From Gossypium raimondii (lineage: Eukaryota; Streptophyta; Magnoliopsida; Malvales; Malvaceae), in assembly GCF_025698545.1 (NCBI RefSeq), contig NC_068576.1:47175890-47239889 (forward strand): 64,000 nucleotides of DNA, read 5' to 3'. Position numbers and translations under genes: made by a program. The notes below the pieces were generated by a model. It was given only the letters and a program-made list of their open reading frames with translations. It ran no database searches and was not told the origin of the DNA. Below are positions 1 to 11,482 of this stretch, in pieces (within the stretch, counting starts at the first letter, position 1; each line of letters starts with the position of its first letter).

Positions 1-322
1 TTCAACCTTACCTTATGTTTAATGATCATACCACACCCAACCTAATTTATACAACAACTTTTCGAGTTCCAAGAGCAAATGAAAATGATGCAAAAACAGC
101 TGCAATGACAACAGGAACAAAATCAACCAACAAAACACTTGTTTTGTTGGATAATCCTCTAATTTTACGACAAACATTGCCTACATCCTTTGAAAATAAA
201 ATGGAAGTTCTCAAAAATCAACTACAAGCACCACGACATGCAATAGTAGATGATGTAGAATAAACACTTTCCTCAAATACCCCTTTGGCTTCAAATGTTG
301 CAACAAAATACCTACGCCCTAC
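1..322. other. Unrecognised flank of the copia insertion
   Basis: No gene is supported. A Gln/Lys/Met-rich stretch around 60-130 looks like the remains of a coiled-coil coding sequence, perhaps a retroelement gag, but the frame is broken and I cannot name a family. The continuation of this pre-insertion sequence is at 5959 and beyond, because the copia element at 328-5953 interrupts it with a CTTTA duplication. Confidence 0.35.
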
Positions 323-327
323 CTTTA

Positions 328-865
328 TGTTAGTACAAATCGCTGGAGAAAAAAATCTCGAACACACAAACATAACTCGAACAGAAAAAGAAAAAATAGG
401 ACAAGGCTCCAAGGCGTGTATCAAGTCACTATCTTTAAGGTTATATTTGCCTCCACATATTTTCGGTGTGTAAATGAGTTCCAAGAAAATTACCCTCGAG
501 GATACAATGAAGAAACTCAATTTCTATAAAAGATTTCTGCAGTAATACTTTATAAAATAATCTAACAATATTAGAAAATGAAAGAAGGAAAGAAAGACTA
601 TTAAAATTTGTTGGTGTGTTTTCCAAATGAAATATCATTCCTATTTATAAGAATTTTCATGTCTCTTCATAGAGACATATTTCATCAATAGTTATAATGT
701 CTTTAAAATAAATACATAATTATTCATTTAAAATTATAACTATTCAAATAATATTATTTAAATAGTTATAATTTTTTCAAAAATCAAATAATATAAATTT
801 TGATTAATTACACTCATTCATTTATAGTTATTGGAACACTATAAATATATGAAAATGTTCCAACA
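328..865 (-). repeat. 3' LTR of the copia element (shortened)
   Basis: This copy matches the other LTR from its inner TGTTAGTACAAAT end to the outer AAATGTTCCAACA end (plus-strand reading). It lacks a block of about 66 bp that is present at about 5515-5580 in the right LTR, so the two LTRs differ in length (538 against 620 bp). Many scattered substitutions also separate them, so the insertion is not recent. Confidence 0.9.
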
Positions 866-879
866 ATCTCCCCCATTTT
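866..879 (-). other. Polypurine tract of the copia element
   Basis: On the minus strand a purine run with GGGGGAGAT lies immediately before the 3' LTR start TGTTGGAAC. This is the standard position for the plus-strand primer of an LTR retrotransposon. Confidence 0.8.
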
Positions 880-1414
880 CAAAATATTTTGGATTTTATT
901 ATTCTTGGAAATCAATTTGAATAAATGAAGGTATCTTACGATTGAACATTCACTTAGTGAAAACATGTTAAAGTTAATCGAAATTGTATGGTAGACTAAG
1001 CTTTGAACCAACTATTCCATTTGATTAACCGAACACATCTTACACAATGATTTCAACATCGGTCAATGCATAGCATCTAGGGGCACTATTATGACCATGT
1101 GTCTATGTCCTCTTCTCATGAGTGCTGTCAGAGCCAAACCCTTGAGCTCCTAGAAGCGGCCACACTTCCACTCACATAGGTAGATCCCATCAAGAGTGTT
1201 CTTTAATTATAACACTCTAACATATTTATGTTATGGGTCCATTAAGAGTACATTACTCATCCTTCCCTTATCATTACGGGTACCTAACACTTTAATCTTA
1301 GGATGAATTTATTTATAGTGCTAACAGTTACATACTAATGATGTACTTTATCTCATTGAACTCAAGACTTGACGTTATACCAGGCGTTGAGTCGAGTTTC
1401 CATCATGGGTGACT

Positions 1415-4400
1415 CTAATTAATGGGCTTAAGTCCCATCCCTTTTGAGGTCCTTTTTACTGCATCTCTAGCAATACTTTTTGTTAAAGGATCAGCCAAAT
1501 TTTCACTTGACCTCACATAATTAATAATGATCACTCCATCAAAGATTAATTGTCGGACATAACTATGTCTTAATCCAATGTGTCTAGACTTTCGATTATA
1601 TACTTGGCTATATGTCTTTGCTAGAGTAGCCTCACTATCACAACAGATAGAAATAGGTAAAATTGGCTTAGGCCATAAAGGTACATCATAAAACAAATTT
1701 ATTAACCATTATGCTTCTTTAGATGCAGCGACTAATGCAATAAATTCTGCTGCCATGGTGGAATCAGTAATACATGTTTGTTTCTTAGAACCCCAAGAAA
1801 TGGTTCCTCCACCAAGAATGAAGATCCATCCACTAGTAGATGCATGATCTTCCAAACTTGTAATCTAACTAGCATCCGAATACCCTTCTAAAACTGGAAG
1901 ATATCCATTATAACACAATCCATAGTTAATAGTTTTCTTTAAGTACATAAGTACTCTATTCAAATCTTGCCAATGCAAACTACTTGGATTACTTGTGTAC
2001 CTACTCAATTTTCCAATAGCATATGCAATATCTGGTCTTGTACAAGTCATCACGTACATAAGACTACCAATTAGACTTGCATATTTCAATTGATCAATTT
2101 TCCTACCAACATTAAATACTAATTTTATTTGAGGATCCATGGGTGTAGATGTTGGTATACAGTTGAAAAGATCAAACTTTTTAAGCATATTTTCAATATA
2201 ATGTGATTGTGATAAAACGATAGTACTTTCATCTCGGGTTATTTTAATCTCAAGAATAACATCTACTACACTCATATCCTTCATAGCAAAGTTGTTTGAC
2301 AATAATTTCTTTGTGTTTTCTATTTGTTCCAAATCCGTGTAAAAAATGAGCATGTCATCTACATATAAGCAAATTATGACACCTTTTCTATTTTCAAAAT
2401 CTCTATATATGCACTTATCAAATTCATTTATTTTATAGCCATTAGCTAAAGCAACCTTGTCAAACTTTTGGTGCCATTATTTTGGTACTTGTTTAAGTCC
2501 ATATAAAGATTTAACAAGCTTACATACCTTATGCTCTTTTCCTGGACTAACAAATCCTTTCGGTTGCTCCATGTACACTTCCTCTTCCAATTCACCATTT
2601 AAAAATGCAGTTTTAACATCCATTTGGTGAACAACCAAATTATATATAGAAGTAAGTGATATTAAGAGTCTAATTGTAATCATTATTGCTACTGGAGCAT
2701 AGGTATCAAAGTAATCAATACCTTGTTTTTGTGTAAAACCTTTGGCTACCAACCTTGCTTTAAATTTATCAATGGTTCCATCGACCTTCATTTTCTTTTT
2801 GAAGATCCATTTACAACCTATTGGTTTGGAACCTAGTGGAAGATCAACTAAGATCCAAGTTTGATTTTCCATTATTGAATTCATCTCATCATTTAATGCT
2901 TCTTTCCAAAAAGCAGAGTCTTGAGATTTTATTGCCTCTTCAAATGTAATAGGATCAGATTTCGTATTATAACAATAAGGTATCTTATTGCATATACTTT
3001 CACCTTTTCCTTCTACAAGAAACATAATAAAATCTGGTCCAAAATATTTGACCTTTTTAATCCTCTTACTTCTTCTTAATTCTTTACAAGATTCATTATT
3101 ATTATCAATTTGTTCCAATGGAATCTCATTCTCACTTGAAAAATGAATCAATTGTTGTGGCTGTAATTGTCTTGATATAGAATTAAATTTATTTTTATAA
3201 AAAATAGCATCTCTTGATTCAATAACAGTATTAATTGAAATTGAATCATTTGGTTAAATTACCAAGAACCTATATACCTTGCTATTATGTGCATAACCTA
3301 TAAATATGCATTTAATTCCTCTTTCACCTAACTTTTTATGTTTAGGTGTTGGAACTTTAACAATAGCTCTACAACCCCAAACCTTCAAATAATTAAGGTT
3401 TGGTTTCCTTTTCTTCCATTATTCATAGGGGGTTATTTTAGTTTCCTTATTAAGAACTCTGTTCAATATATGACAAGCTGTTAGAATAGCTTCTCCCCAA
3501 AAACTTTATCCAAAATCTGAATATGATAACATTGAATTTACCATTTCAGTCAAGACTATTTTTCCTTTTAGCTACACCATTTTGTTGTGGTGTGTAAGGG
3601 GCTGAAACTTGATGGACAATTCCAGTGGATTCTAAATAACTTGGATTATAGTATTCTCCACCTCTATCCAATCTTAAGCACTTGATAAATGATTCACACT
3701 AAAGTTCAACTTTAGATTTATAAACTTTAAATTTATCAAACGCTTCATCTTTTGAATGCAATAAATATACATAACAATATCTAGAACAATCATCAATAAA
3801 AGCAACAAAATATTTCTTTCCACCTAATGTAGGAGTATTATGCATGTCACATAAATCACTATGTATCAAATCAAGCAATTTTGTTTTCCTTTTAACCTTA
3901 GGGAAAATGTTTCTTGTAATTTTAGTCAACATACATGTATTGTATTTTTCAATATTATTATTAAAATATGAATTAAATCTAACTTATACATGTCATTCAA
4001 TTTTCTATAATTCAAATGACCTAATCTATAATTCCACAAACAAAAGATTCAATCATATAAGCAAAAATAGTATTTTTATTCTTATTAATAATATTGAGTT
4101 TGAATATACTTTCATACATATACCCTTTCCTCACAAAAATTCCTCCCTTAGACAAAATAAACTTATCTGCCTAAAAAATAATTTTGAAACCAAACTTATT
4201 CAACAGACTTCCAGACACTAAATTCTTCCTAACTTTTGGTACATAATACACATCATTTAAGGTTAAAATCTTTCTAGAAGTGAATTGTAGTTCAACAGAC
4301 CCTTTGCCTTTGATTGCTGCGATGGAAGAATTTCTCATGTACAAGACATTGTCACTTTCACATTGTGTGAACTTTGTGAACATGCTTTTGTCTTTACACA

Positions 4401-4560
4401 CATGTTTGGTTGCTCCGGTATCAATCCACCATGTATTATCATCTTGTGCCATATTAAGTTCAAATATCATTGCAACGAACTTTTCGTTATTATCAGCCTT
4501 AGAAGATAATTTCAAATATCTTGTGCCATGTATTATCATTCTTGAAATGTCCTGGCTTTC
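1415..4560 (-). pseudogene. Copia pol remnant: protease, integrase, RT, RNase H
   Basis: Read 5' to 3' on the minus strand: protease with WWIDTGATKHVCKD near 4360-4430; integrase core with LIHSDLCDMHNTPTLGGKKY and FIDDCSRYCYVYLLHSKDEA at 3699-3880; further integrase TPQQNGV at about 3570-3600; reverse transcriptase from 3151 with KPIGCKWIFKKKMKVDGTID and the LYVDDM catalytic motif near 2350; RNase H/C-terminal KSRHIGLRHSYVRQL and NLADPLTKS at 1415-1600. The reading frame is broken many times. A stop falls just after LYGLKQVPK (about 2477) where copia polyproteins normally continue, and there is a stop after KSKVEL (3699) in the integrase. It cannot give a functional polyprotein. Confidence 0.9.
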
Positions 4561-5260
4561 TACAATTACAGCATGAGCCCTTTTGTTTCTTTTTGAACTT
4601 AGGTGCTCTATCAGTCTGTTTGAACGGTTTAGTAGTTTGTACTTCCTCTGTAACATGCACTTTGGCATTTTCAGAATTTAGGTTCTAATCTTATTTTCGA
4701 TATTATTCTTCAATATGAAGATGATTTGCCAAAGCCTCAAGAGATATTTCCTCTTTCTTATGTTTTAGACTTCTTTTAAAGTCTTTCCAAGATGAAGGAA
4801 GTTTGCCTATTATGGAGGATACAATAATCATTTCATCCAATTTCATATCATATTACTTGAATTGATTCAACATCTTTTCAATACCACGAAATTGTTCCAT
4901 AATACAACGACCATCAACTATTTGATAATTATTGAAACGGCTGATAAGAAATTTCTTACTTGTAACATCTTCGGTCATGTATCTTGTCTCCAATTTGTCC
5001 CATAATTCTTTAGCGGTGACCTCGTTTTGGTAGGTGTCGAATAAACTATCAGATAAACCATTCAATATGTGGCCCATGCACATGTAGTTAGCATTGTCCC
5101 ATTTTTGTCTTTCTCGAGTTGCAGCAATAGATTCATTTTCATTCTCTTCAGGTCTTGGAGTATCCAAAACATAAGCAATCTTTAAAATTGATAATAAGAA
5201 GTGCATCTTTTTTTTGCCATCATCGAAAATTGCCACCATCAAATCGATCAAGTTTGACAA
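4560..5260 (-). pseudogene. Copia gag remnant with zinc knuckle
   Basis: The first frame (5260-4853) reads LWDKLETRYMTEDVTSKKFL and FNNYQIVDGRCIMEQFRGIE, characteristic of the UBN2/copia gag family. A stop follows MLNQFK. The frame then continues through KLPSSWKDFKRSLKHKKEEI and an IEE stretch with more stops, to a CCHC-type knuckle CCNCRKPGHFKND near 4540-4580. The last Cys of the knuckle appears to be replaced by Asn, and the downstream protease is in another frame. Confidence 0.85.
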
Positions 5261-5333
5261 AGTTAGAAGCCAACTCCCTTAGTGTTCCACTTTCATGTGT
5301 TGTGGTAGTTATCATGAGATATAACCTTAAAAT

Positions 5334-5953
5334 TGTTAGTACAAATCTCAGGTGAAGAAAATCTCGAACACATGAACAGAACTCGAATAGAAAAAGAAGA
5401 AATATGACAAAGCTCTAATGCGTGTATCAAGTCACTATCTTTAAGGTTATATTCGCCCCCACCTATTTTTGATGTGCAAATGAGTTCCAAGAAAAATAAC
5501 CTCGAGGATACAATGAAGCCAATGACTATTTGCGTTCTGCGCTGATTAGAATAACCCACTACACACTGAGCAATGTATGACAAGAAACTCAATTTCTATA
5601 AATGATTTCTGCAGTAATACTTTATAAAACAATCTAATAATATTAGAAAATGAAGAAATGAAAGAAAAAATATTAGAATTTGTTGGTGCATTTTCCAAAT
5701 GAAATCTCATTCCTATTTATAGGAATTTTTATGTCTCTTCATAAAAACATCTTTCATCAATAGGTGACTTTCTGAATAATAATGTCTTTAAAATAAACAC
5801 ATAATTATTCATTTAATATTATAACTATTCAAATAATATTATTTAAATAGTTATAATTCTTTTTCAAAAAATCAAATAATATAACTTTTGATTAATTACA
5901 CCCATTCATTTATAGTTATTGGAACACTATAAATATTTGAAAATGTTCCAATA
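5334..5953 (-). repeat. 5' LTR of the copia element
   Basis: This is the longer LTR copy and is likely nearer the original length. It drove transcription on the minus strand. The segment at about 5515-5580 is absent from the other LTR. The outer terminal dinucleotide has mutated, so the plus strand reads GTTCCAATA before the CTTTA duplication instead of ...CAACA. Confidence 0.9.
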
Positions 5954-5958
5954 CTTTA

Positions 5959-8900
5959 GACCTCCCAAAAAGAAATATAACGGAAGGGCAAGTGAAAATG
6001 TAATGGCACGTACATCAATTTGCCATAATCGAGTACTTTAGTGTTGCTTAAAGACCTTGGTCCGTTTAGGATAATAAATGCAAACTTGGGATTCTTTAGT
6101 CCCAATCCCCTTATGAGCAATATACGCCTCATAAAATTAGGATTGGTATGACATTGTAAAATGTATCTCTTGGGATATCAACATCCCTGTGTTTCACCCA
6201 TCTATCCCCTTCGCCAAAGGCTTCCCTTTCCCTCATAACATTTCTCTTAACCTTACACTTCCTACTAACCTCTCTACCATCACTCCTTTTTCCTCTAGCC
6301 ATTTTCTCTACAAAGTTTCATAGTTAACACCCAGTTACAAAACCCCAACCTTATCTCCATAAGAAATTGCACAAATGGCCTCCAAATTACAAACTTTAAA
6401 ACCCGAAATACCTTATAATTTTATCTATCCAAAAGCAAACAAGACAAAGCAAAATACTTCCCAAAATTATTTCTCTTAACTAGATAAAATGTTTCACCAA
6501 CTCAAAAGTACATTAGAAGATTTAGAAAGGAAAAAGAACTCCCTTAAAAAGGCAAGAGAATTTTTTATTCTAAGCACCTTGTACACACAAATTTTGAGTT
6601 ATAAATTGATTTAAAAATTCAAAGTCAAATTTACCTCACTCCACCCCGCTTCAATGGAACCACGCTAGATGTTTATCTCACCAAGGCCCATCACTTTGAT
6701 AATAACAAAAACCCCACCATGTATCATTTGTCGGTTGTAAATTATATCAATCCATCATTATGCAGACTAAGAGGACCTTATGAAGGGACACATAGTTTAA
6801 GAATTGAATCCAAACACACATATAAGCAAGATTTTATGACTCATCTCTCGAGTGCTGGCAAAATGAACACACACATGCTCCTACTTATGAGGAGAAAAGA
6901 TATTACTCTTTTTCTCTCCTTTAATACTATTTACATGTTAAACTCCATGTGAACCTCCTTTGACATTCTTCTTCCTGACTCTTTTTTTTTTCATCAACAA
7001 GATCATATAAAGAATTTGATTAGATAAACATCATGGGTTGATTTAAAATTCTTCCAACTTAAAATATAAACTAAAGAAATAATGCCATTGAATACTTCAA
7101 TTATTTATGCAAATAAAGGTTTTTTCCTTAAGTGAGCGCTTGATTCACATAACGTAAAATTACTTAGTAGATTATTGAGTATGTTTCTTTTTTTTTTTGT
7201 TCGACGGAGTTAAATATAAGATTTTATGTTTGATTGACCAGTTTAAGATTACTTAAAAGCAGATTTTATTAATTGTCTTTGATCATAAATAAGGATGAAA
7301 AATTAGTAAACTATATTGAGAGGGAAAGTTAAGTATGAAAATATAGAAAAAAAGAGAATAATATAGAAAATGATAATTTTTCTTCTAACTAGTAAATAAT
7401 CACTTCAAAACAATTAATATTCATGTATCAGACATATTATCAAATTAATAATACTTGAAGACAATTTTTCATCTAAAATAAAAATAAAATTCCAAAATGT
7501 AAAAAGTATGAAGAAAATATTAATTTTGATCCTAAAATTTAATTAAAGGAAGAAAACAAGTTTAACTACAAATTGATGAAAAGAAGTGAGATAGGTTAGA
7601 ACGTTGTGTACAGTGCCAGTGGGTCATAAAAAGAAGGGAGAGCTCATAAACCGATAATGACAGCCTAAAAATATCTTTCGAGTAATTATTTAATTACAAG
7701 CTAGGGTTAATGGAAGTTGAGGTTGGGAGGAACACGAGAGCAAGCAAGTGGTGCTTACTTAGCTTTGCTTTTATGTTTTTTTTTTGAAAATTGACCACTT
7801 TGTTGGGTTTTGAGCCCTTACCTTACTATTATTATAATGGAAGCTGTGGTCATAACCTTGAGGCTTGAGTTTTACTTCTTCCATGAAGGGTTAGCAGAAT
7901 TTTGCTCTACTGTTGTGATCATCCATTTTATTGCTAGATTTACCAAATTAGAGGAAAATTTTAACATCATGATTGGGTTTTGGAAATGCACTAAATATTT
8001 TCATATTAAATAAATAATGATGTGTCAAACAGTTCACCAGGATTTCAACCGATTTCTTTCAAATGAGCTTAGCAAATCTTAAGAATTACAAATGTGGGTG
8101 CAGTGGGATCTTATTCTTATTCGGTCGCCTCTCAACTTTACATATTTTATCTCTTATATATATATATATATCCTTGAGAGTAATTATCTGCTTAAAGGAA
8201 TATAGTTTTCTGTTCTATTTTATTTTAATTGTTTGTGCCAAAAAAGATTATGCTATATAATGACAACCCTATTTATGTTCTGTGATAATGGGATTTTCTA
8301 AAATATTTCTTTTTGGCATCTCACATTCAGCAAACTAGTTACAATATTATAAATCTAATTGTCTGCATTAAAGTTAATTATCATCATGCATGATTGTTAA
8401 TTAGATTGATGGCCCCATGTCCCTAAAGAGATGGATGATGTCAAATTAGTCTAAAAAGACGATGAGGTATGCTCATTATCAAACCTCCAGTTTCTAATAT
8501 TAAAATGAGTGGAAATTAATTATTAAAAAATGGTTGGTCCAAACAGAACAACAAAAAGAGCAATATGGTCTCCTGAGTCCTCATCAGCCATTAATAATCT
8601 CCTCGTCATCCACGAACTGGAAGGCAATAGCATAAAATCATAAATAATTGTAAACAAAGACAAATTTGCTAGCTTATTGAAAATTATGACCGACCCATTG
8701 TGCTGGTGGCTGATACCTACAAAAGCTAGGATATAAATGTGACATGGCAATGAAAATGAAAGAGAGAGAGGCCACATGTAGGACTAGTTTGGGTTTCTTA
8801 ACCCTTGAGTCACGGAATTATGTTACTCATAATTCCATGTAAGATGTAAATACAGGTTTATTAGTAAATTGTTCAATTGAATTTCTTGAGTGGTTGAACT

Positions 8901-9060
8901 TTTATAGTATATTTGTTACTGTTTTCTATTATTTTATTAAATAATGATGTGGTTAGTTTTTTTCCTTTTTCTTTTTTTTGAAGATAAAGATGTGATTAGT
9001 TAAATTAAGTAGTTTAACAATAAACTACATTTGGATATTGATATTATAATATAGGAGTAT
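5959..9060. other. Intergenic DNA, no gene recognised
   Basis: The stretch up to about 6960 is the other half of the sequence split by the copia insertion. It holds ORF-like fragments (for example 6650-6950, with RFNGTTLDVYL) that suggest an old retroelement but are not diagnostic. From 6960 to 9060 I see AT-rich sequence, a short TA microsatellite at 8155-8171, and small ORFs without recognisable domains, signals or codon character. Confidence 0.4.
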
Positions 9061-9197
9061 GGCGCGAGAGGGGACCGGTAGGGCCCAATAGGAGTTGTCC
9101 TGTGGGTTAGGAGGGCACTGCACGCTGCCCTTTCATGCCCATCGTTGGGTCTTTACTAGACCAATGTTAAGCCAGGACCACAACCCCCCCTCTCCCT

Positions 9198-9206
9198 TCT
9201 ATAAGA
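9198..9206 (+). promoter_or_regulatory. Putative TATA box of the DVL gene
   Basis: TCTATAAG lies about 120 bp before the DVL start codon. The 130 bp before it are unusually GC-rich for this window and contain a GGGCCCAAT site near 9080. A pyrimidine-rich leader (CACTTTGCTCTCTTTTAG and similar) follows, as in many plant 5' UTRs. Confidence 0.5.
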
Positions 9207-9322
9207 AACCCCTCATCTAACATTGCCCTTTCACTTCATCACCCACACTTTGCTCTCTTTTAGTATTTTCTCTCCATTCATATTAATCACCAAAACTCAT
9301 CAACACCACGTACGAGGTAAAG

Positions 9323-9466
9323 ATGAAGATGAGCAGTTCTGCTACCATGGGGGCCTCAAAGAGAAGGCTATCAAGCAGAGGCCTTGGAGGGGTTCTCCGA
9401 GAGCAAAGGGCTAAGCTTTATATTATACGAAGATGCGTTGTTATGCTCCTTTGCTGGCATGATTGA
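9323..9466 (+). CDS. DVL/ROTUNDIFOLIA-like small polypeptide, 47 aa
   Basis: The ORF encodes a 47-residue peptide ending in the RTF/DVL domain: [20 protein letters not shown] at residues 25-44, then Trp-His-Asp and a stop. The N-terminus is Ser/Lys/Arg-rich. The motif order (Glu-Gln-Arg-Ala, Tyr-Ile-x-Arg-Arg-Cys, Met-Leu-Leu-Cys-Trp-His) matches plant DVL/RTFL peptides almost residue for residue, and the length is within the family range of roughly 40-150. Known members are plasma-membrane-associated peptides whose overexpression restricts polar cell elongation and alters organ shape. The chosen ATG is the first of two close in-frame ATGs (residues 1 and 3); residue 9 is also Met. No intron is needed. 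The exact member cannot be assigned from sequence alone. Confidence 0.93.
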   Translation: MKMSSSATMGASKRRLSSRGLGGVLREQRAKLYIIRRCVVMLLCWHD

Positions 9467-10860
9467 AACTCCTACTCTTAGCCATGCTAATGATCATGGA
9501 GGATCTTGGGGGCTCCTCTTCTTTTTTCTTCATTTGGTGGAGTGTAAATACTGGCAGCGGTCGGCGGATGTTATCGGAGAGTTAAGAACAAATTTTGTAT
9601 GCATTGGTCTTATGGCCTAGATGTAAATTAGATAGCTTGAATTAAAGCTTTGATATTAGTTAATTGCTTAACAAATTATATGGGCGTTTATTCTTTTACA
9701 TCTGCTGCTTTCTGTGCCATGAATTACTTTATATGTTCACCGGCTTACCATAAACAACATCATTAGGTGACCCTAACTTTGAGTGCTACCATATTCCAAC
9801 AATTTCTCATTGAATTATTCACTTTTAGTTATGGTTGGACCATGATGTTTTCCTTACTATTTGGTGATGTGAAGATTGATTGAGAGTCAGCAACTCCCAT
9901 CCTTTTTTTCTTTTGGATAAAATGAAGTAGAATTAGGGATTCCTAAGCTATCGAGGATTTCAAAATTGGAATGTAACTCAAAATATATGTTGCTTTGGGA
10001 AAAGAGTTGCAGTCAACCTTCATGAGTTTCATTAGAGGACAAATTCATGAGGAGGATATACCCCAGAGCTTTCGCCCAACTTGCCAATTCTTATTGGACA
10101 GGCTTTTCATGAACTTCTCCAAGTTGTTTTGACTCTGGGGTTAGTTGCACAAGTTTAATGCATACAAATGGAAACGCCAAAAAACTAAGGATGATTGCTT
10201 GTAATTTTACTCACTTCAATTGGCAAATAAGCATACTCTTTGTTATGGGTTTTATTTGAAATTGTTTGAGTTAGGAATTAGGATGATGGTTGTAATAATT
10301 GAAAATTACAAATCAAGAGTTAAAGAAAAAAAAGTGGGTTTTGTTTTATCATCTTGTATCTTAGTCCCAAAACTATACTATAGAACATGATGAAAGTTTT
10401 GACCAGTCCCATGTAGGTAGCATTTTAGGGGGAGGGGCCGGAGTAAACAAGTAGGAAACAAACAAGCAACTAAAAATGGGTACAAGTTGCAGATATTTGA
10501 TTAGATCCCTGTTTATGGGCATCATGATTCATGACTACCTGATAGGCTGATACTAAAACTAATGATGGTAGAATGCATTGCAAACTAGTTTAGTTCTGCA
10601 ATTATTTTCATTCTTTACACTCCCTTCCCAAAAACCAGGACTATATTTTATCAATAAACATATAACAAGCTTAGTGGTAAGCTAAGGTTATAAATATTAC
10701 AAACTAACTAAATTAGTTAAAGAGGTCCCCATCATAATCCTTGTTTTAATTTTCCTTGTCTTGGACCAAACAGCATCAGCCCATGTTTCAATCTCTAAAG
10801 TTAATACTTATTAATAAACTCTACTAAACTTAATAATTTAATGGTAAGTTGAAAATAAAA
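9467..10860 (+). other. DVL 3' region and intergenic DNA
   Basis: The first 200 bp probably hold the 3' UTR of the DVL gene (for example GAATTAAAGCTTTG near 9640). Beyond that no coding, RNA or transposon signal is recognised. Confidence 0.35.
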
Positions 10861-11350
10861 GCATGGAGAAAGGGGTGAGTTGGGGGGCAGGTGAATTATT
10901 GGATCACAACTCAGAACCCACATTCACGTGCGCCAATGGCATCCCAAGGGTAGAGACGGTCCTCCCTCACCGGTTTGTCTTTTATAAAACGTGGGATGCG
11001 GATGGGTGGGTGAAAGTGAAGAGGGAAAAAAGGGAAGAGAAGTTAGGGAATTTGGTGGTGAGGAGTCAGCACAGCAGTGAGCAGCAGCAACACATAGGCA
11101 GCAAAGCTTTAATATTCTATTGTCGGCCACATCTAAGATGAGATTAGGAAGGTCAAGGTGCTACTTTTTGCAAACTCAACTGCCATTCACTACACTACTA
11201 ACTTCTTCTTATTATTAATACTATATAGGAAGTAATTAGGTATAGGGGCTAGAGAGAGGAGAGGACAAAAAGCCTAATGGGATGGGGTGAAATGTGGTCA
11301 AAAGACATAAGCCCACGTGCGCCTCCTTATCCACAAACCCCACCACCACA
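10861..11350 (+). other. GC-richer island with promoter-like motifs
   Basis: A block of about 490 bp stands out from AT-rich surroundings. It has a G-box-like CACGTGCGCC at about 10926 followed by CCAATGG, a TATA-like TTTATAAAACG at about 10980, then a purine-rich leader-like stretch and a short ATG ORF of 26 codons starting near 11138. A second CACGTGCGCC lies at about 11313. This could be the promoter and first exon of an unrecognised short or non-coding transcript, or a relic. No protein family is recognised in the ORF at 10863-11141. Confidence 0.3.
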
Positions 11351-11482
11351 CATGGGTGTCTCAATCCTTTTCAACCTACAATAATATTAAATATATCATA
11401 GCATTGGGGTCCCCGCTTTCCCCTCTCATTATTATTTATCCGTTTATTTTTTGAATTGGTTGGATACTTAGATCATTTAAAT

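Larger units (their letters stand above)
328..5953 (-). mobile_element. Complete decayed Ty1/copia LTR retrotransposon
   Basis: The element reads on the minus strand and is bounded by two LTRs (328-865 and 5334-5953). It is flanked by a perfect 5-bp direct repeat, CTTTA, at 323-327 and 5954-5958, the usual size for copia integration. The order gag, protease, integrase, reverse transcriptase, RNase H on the minus strand is the copia order and excludes gypsy, where integrase is last. All coding parts carry stops or frame changes, so it is not autonomous. A polypurine tract abuts the 3' LTR. A convincing tRNA primer-binding site is not visible next to the 5' LTR. The terminal bases are TG...CA, with one outer end mutated to TA on the right LTR (5952-5953 on the plus strand). 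Confidence 0.93.

Noticed and set aside
5300..5333. Primer-binding site of the copia element (initiator Met tRNA)
   Set aside because: The sequence next to the 5' LTR does not match the usual TGGTATCAGAGC; it is either decayed or uses another primer.
7810..8260. Two short ORFs (67 and 65 codons)
   Set aside because: Neither has a recognisable domain, promoter or splice context; both fit chance in AT-rich DNA.
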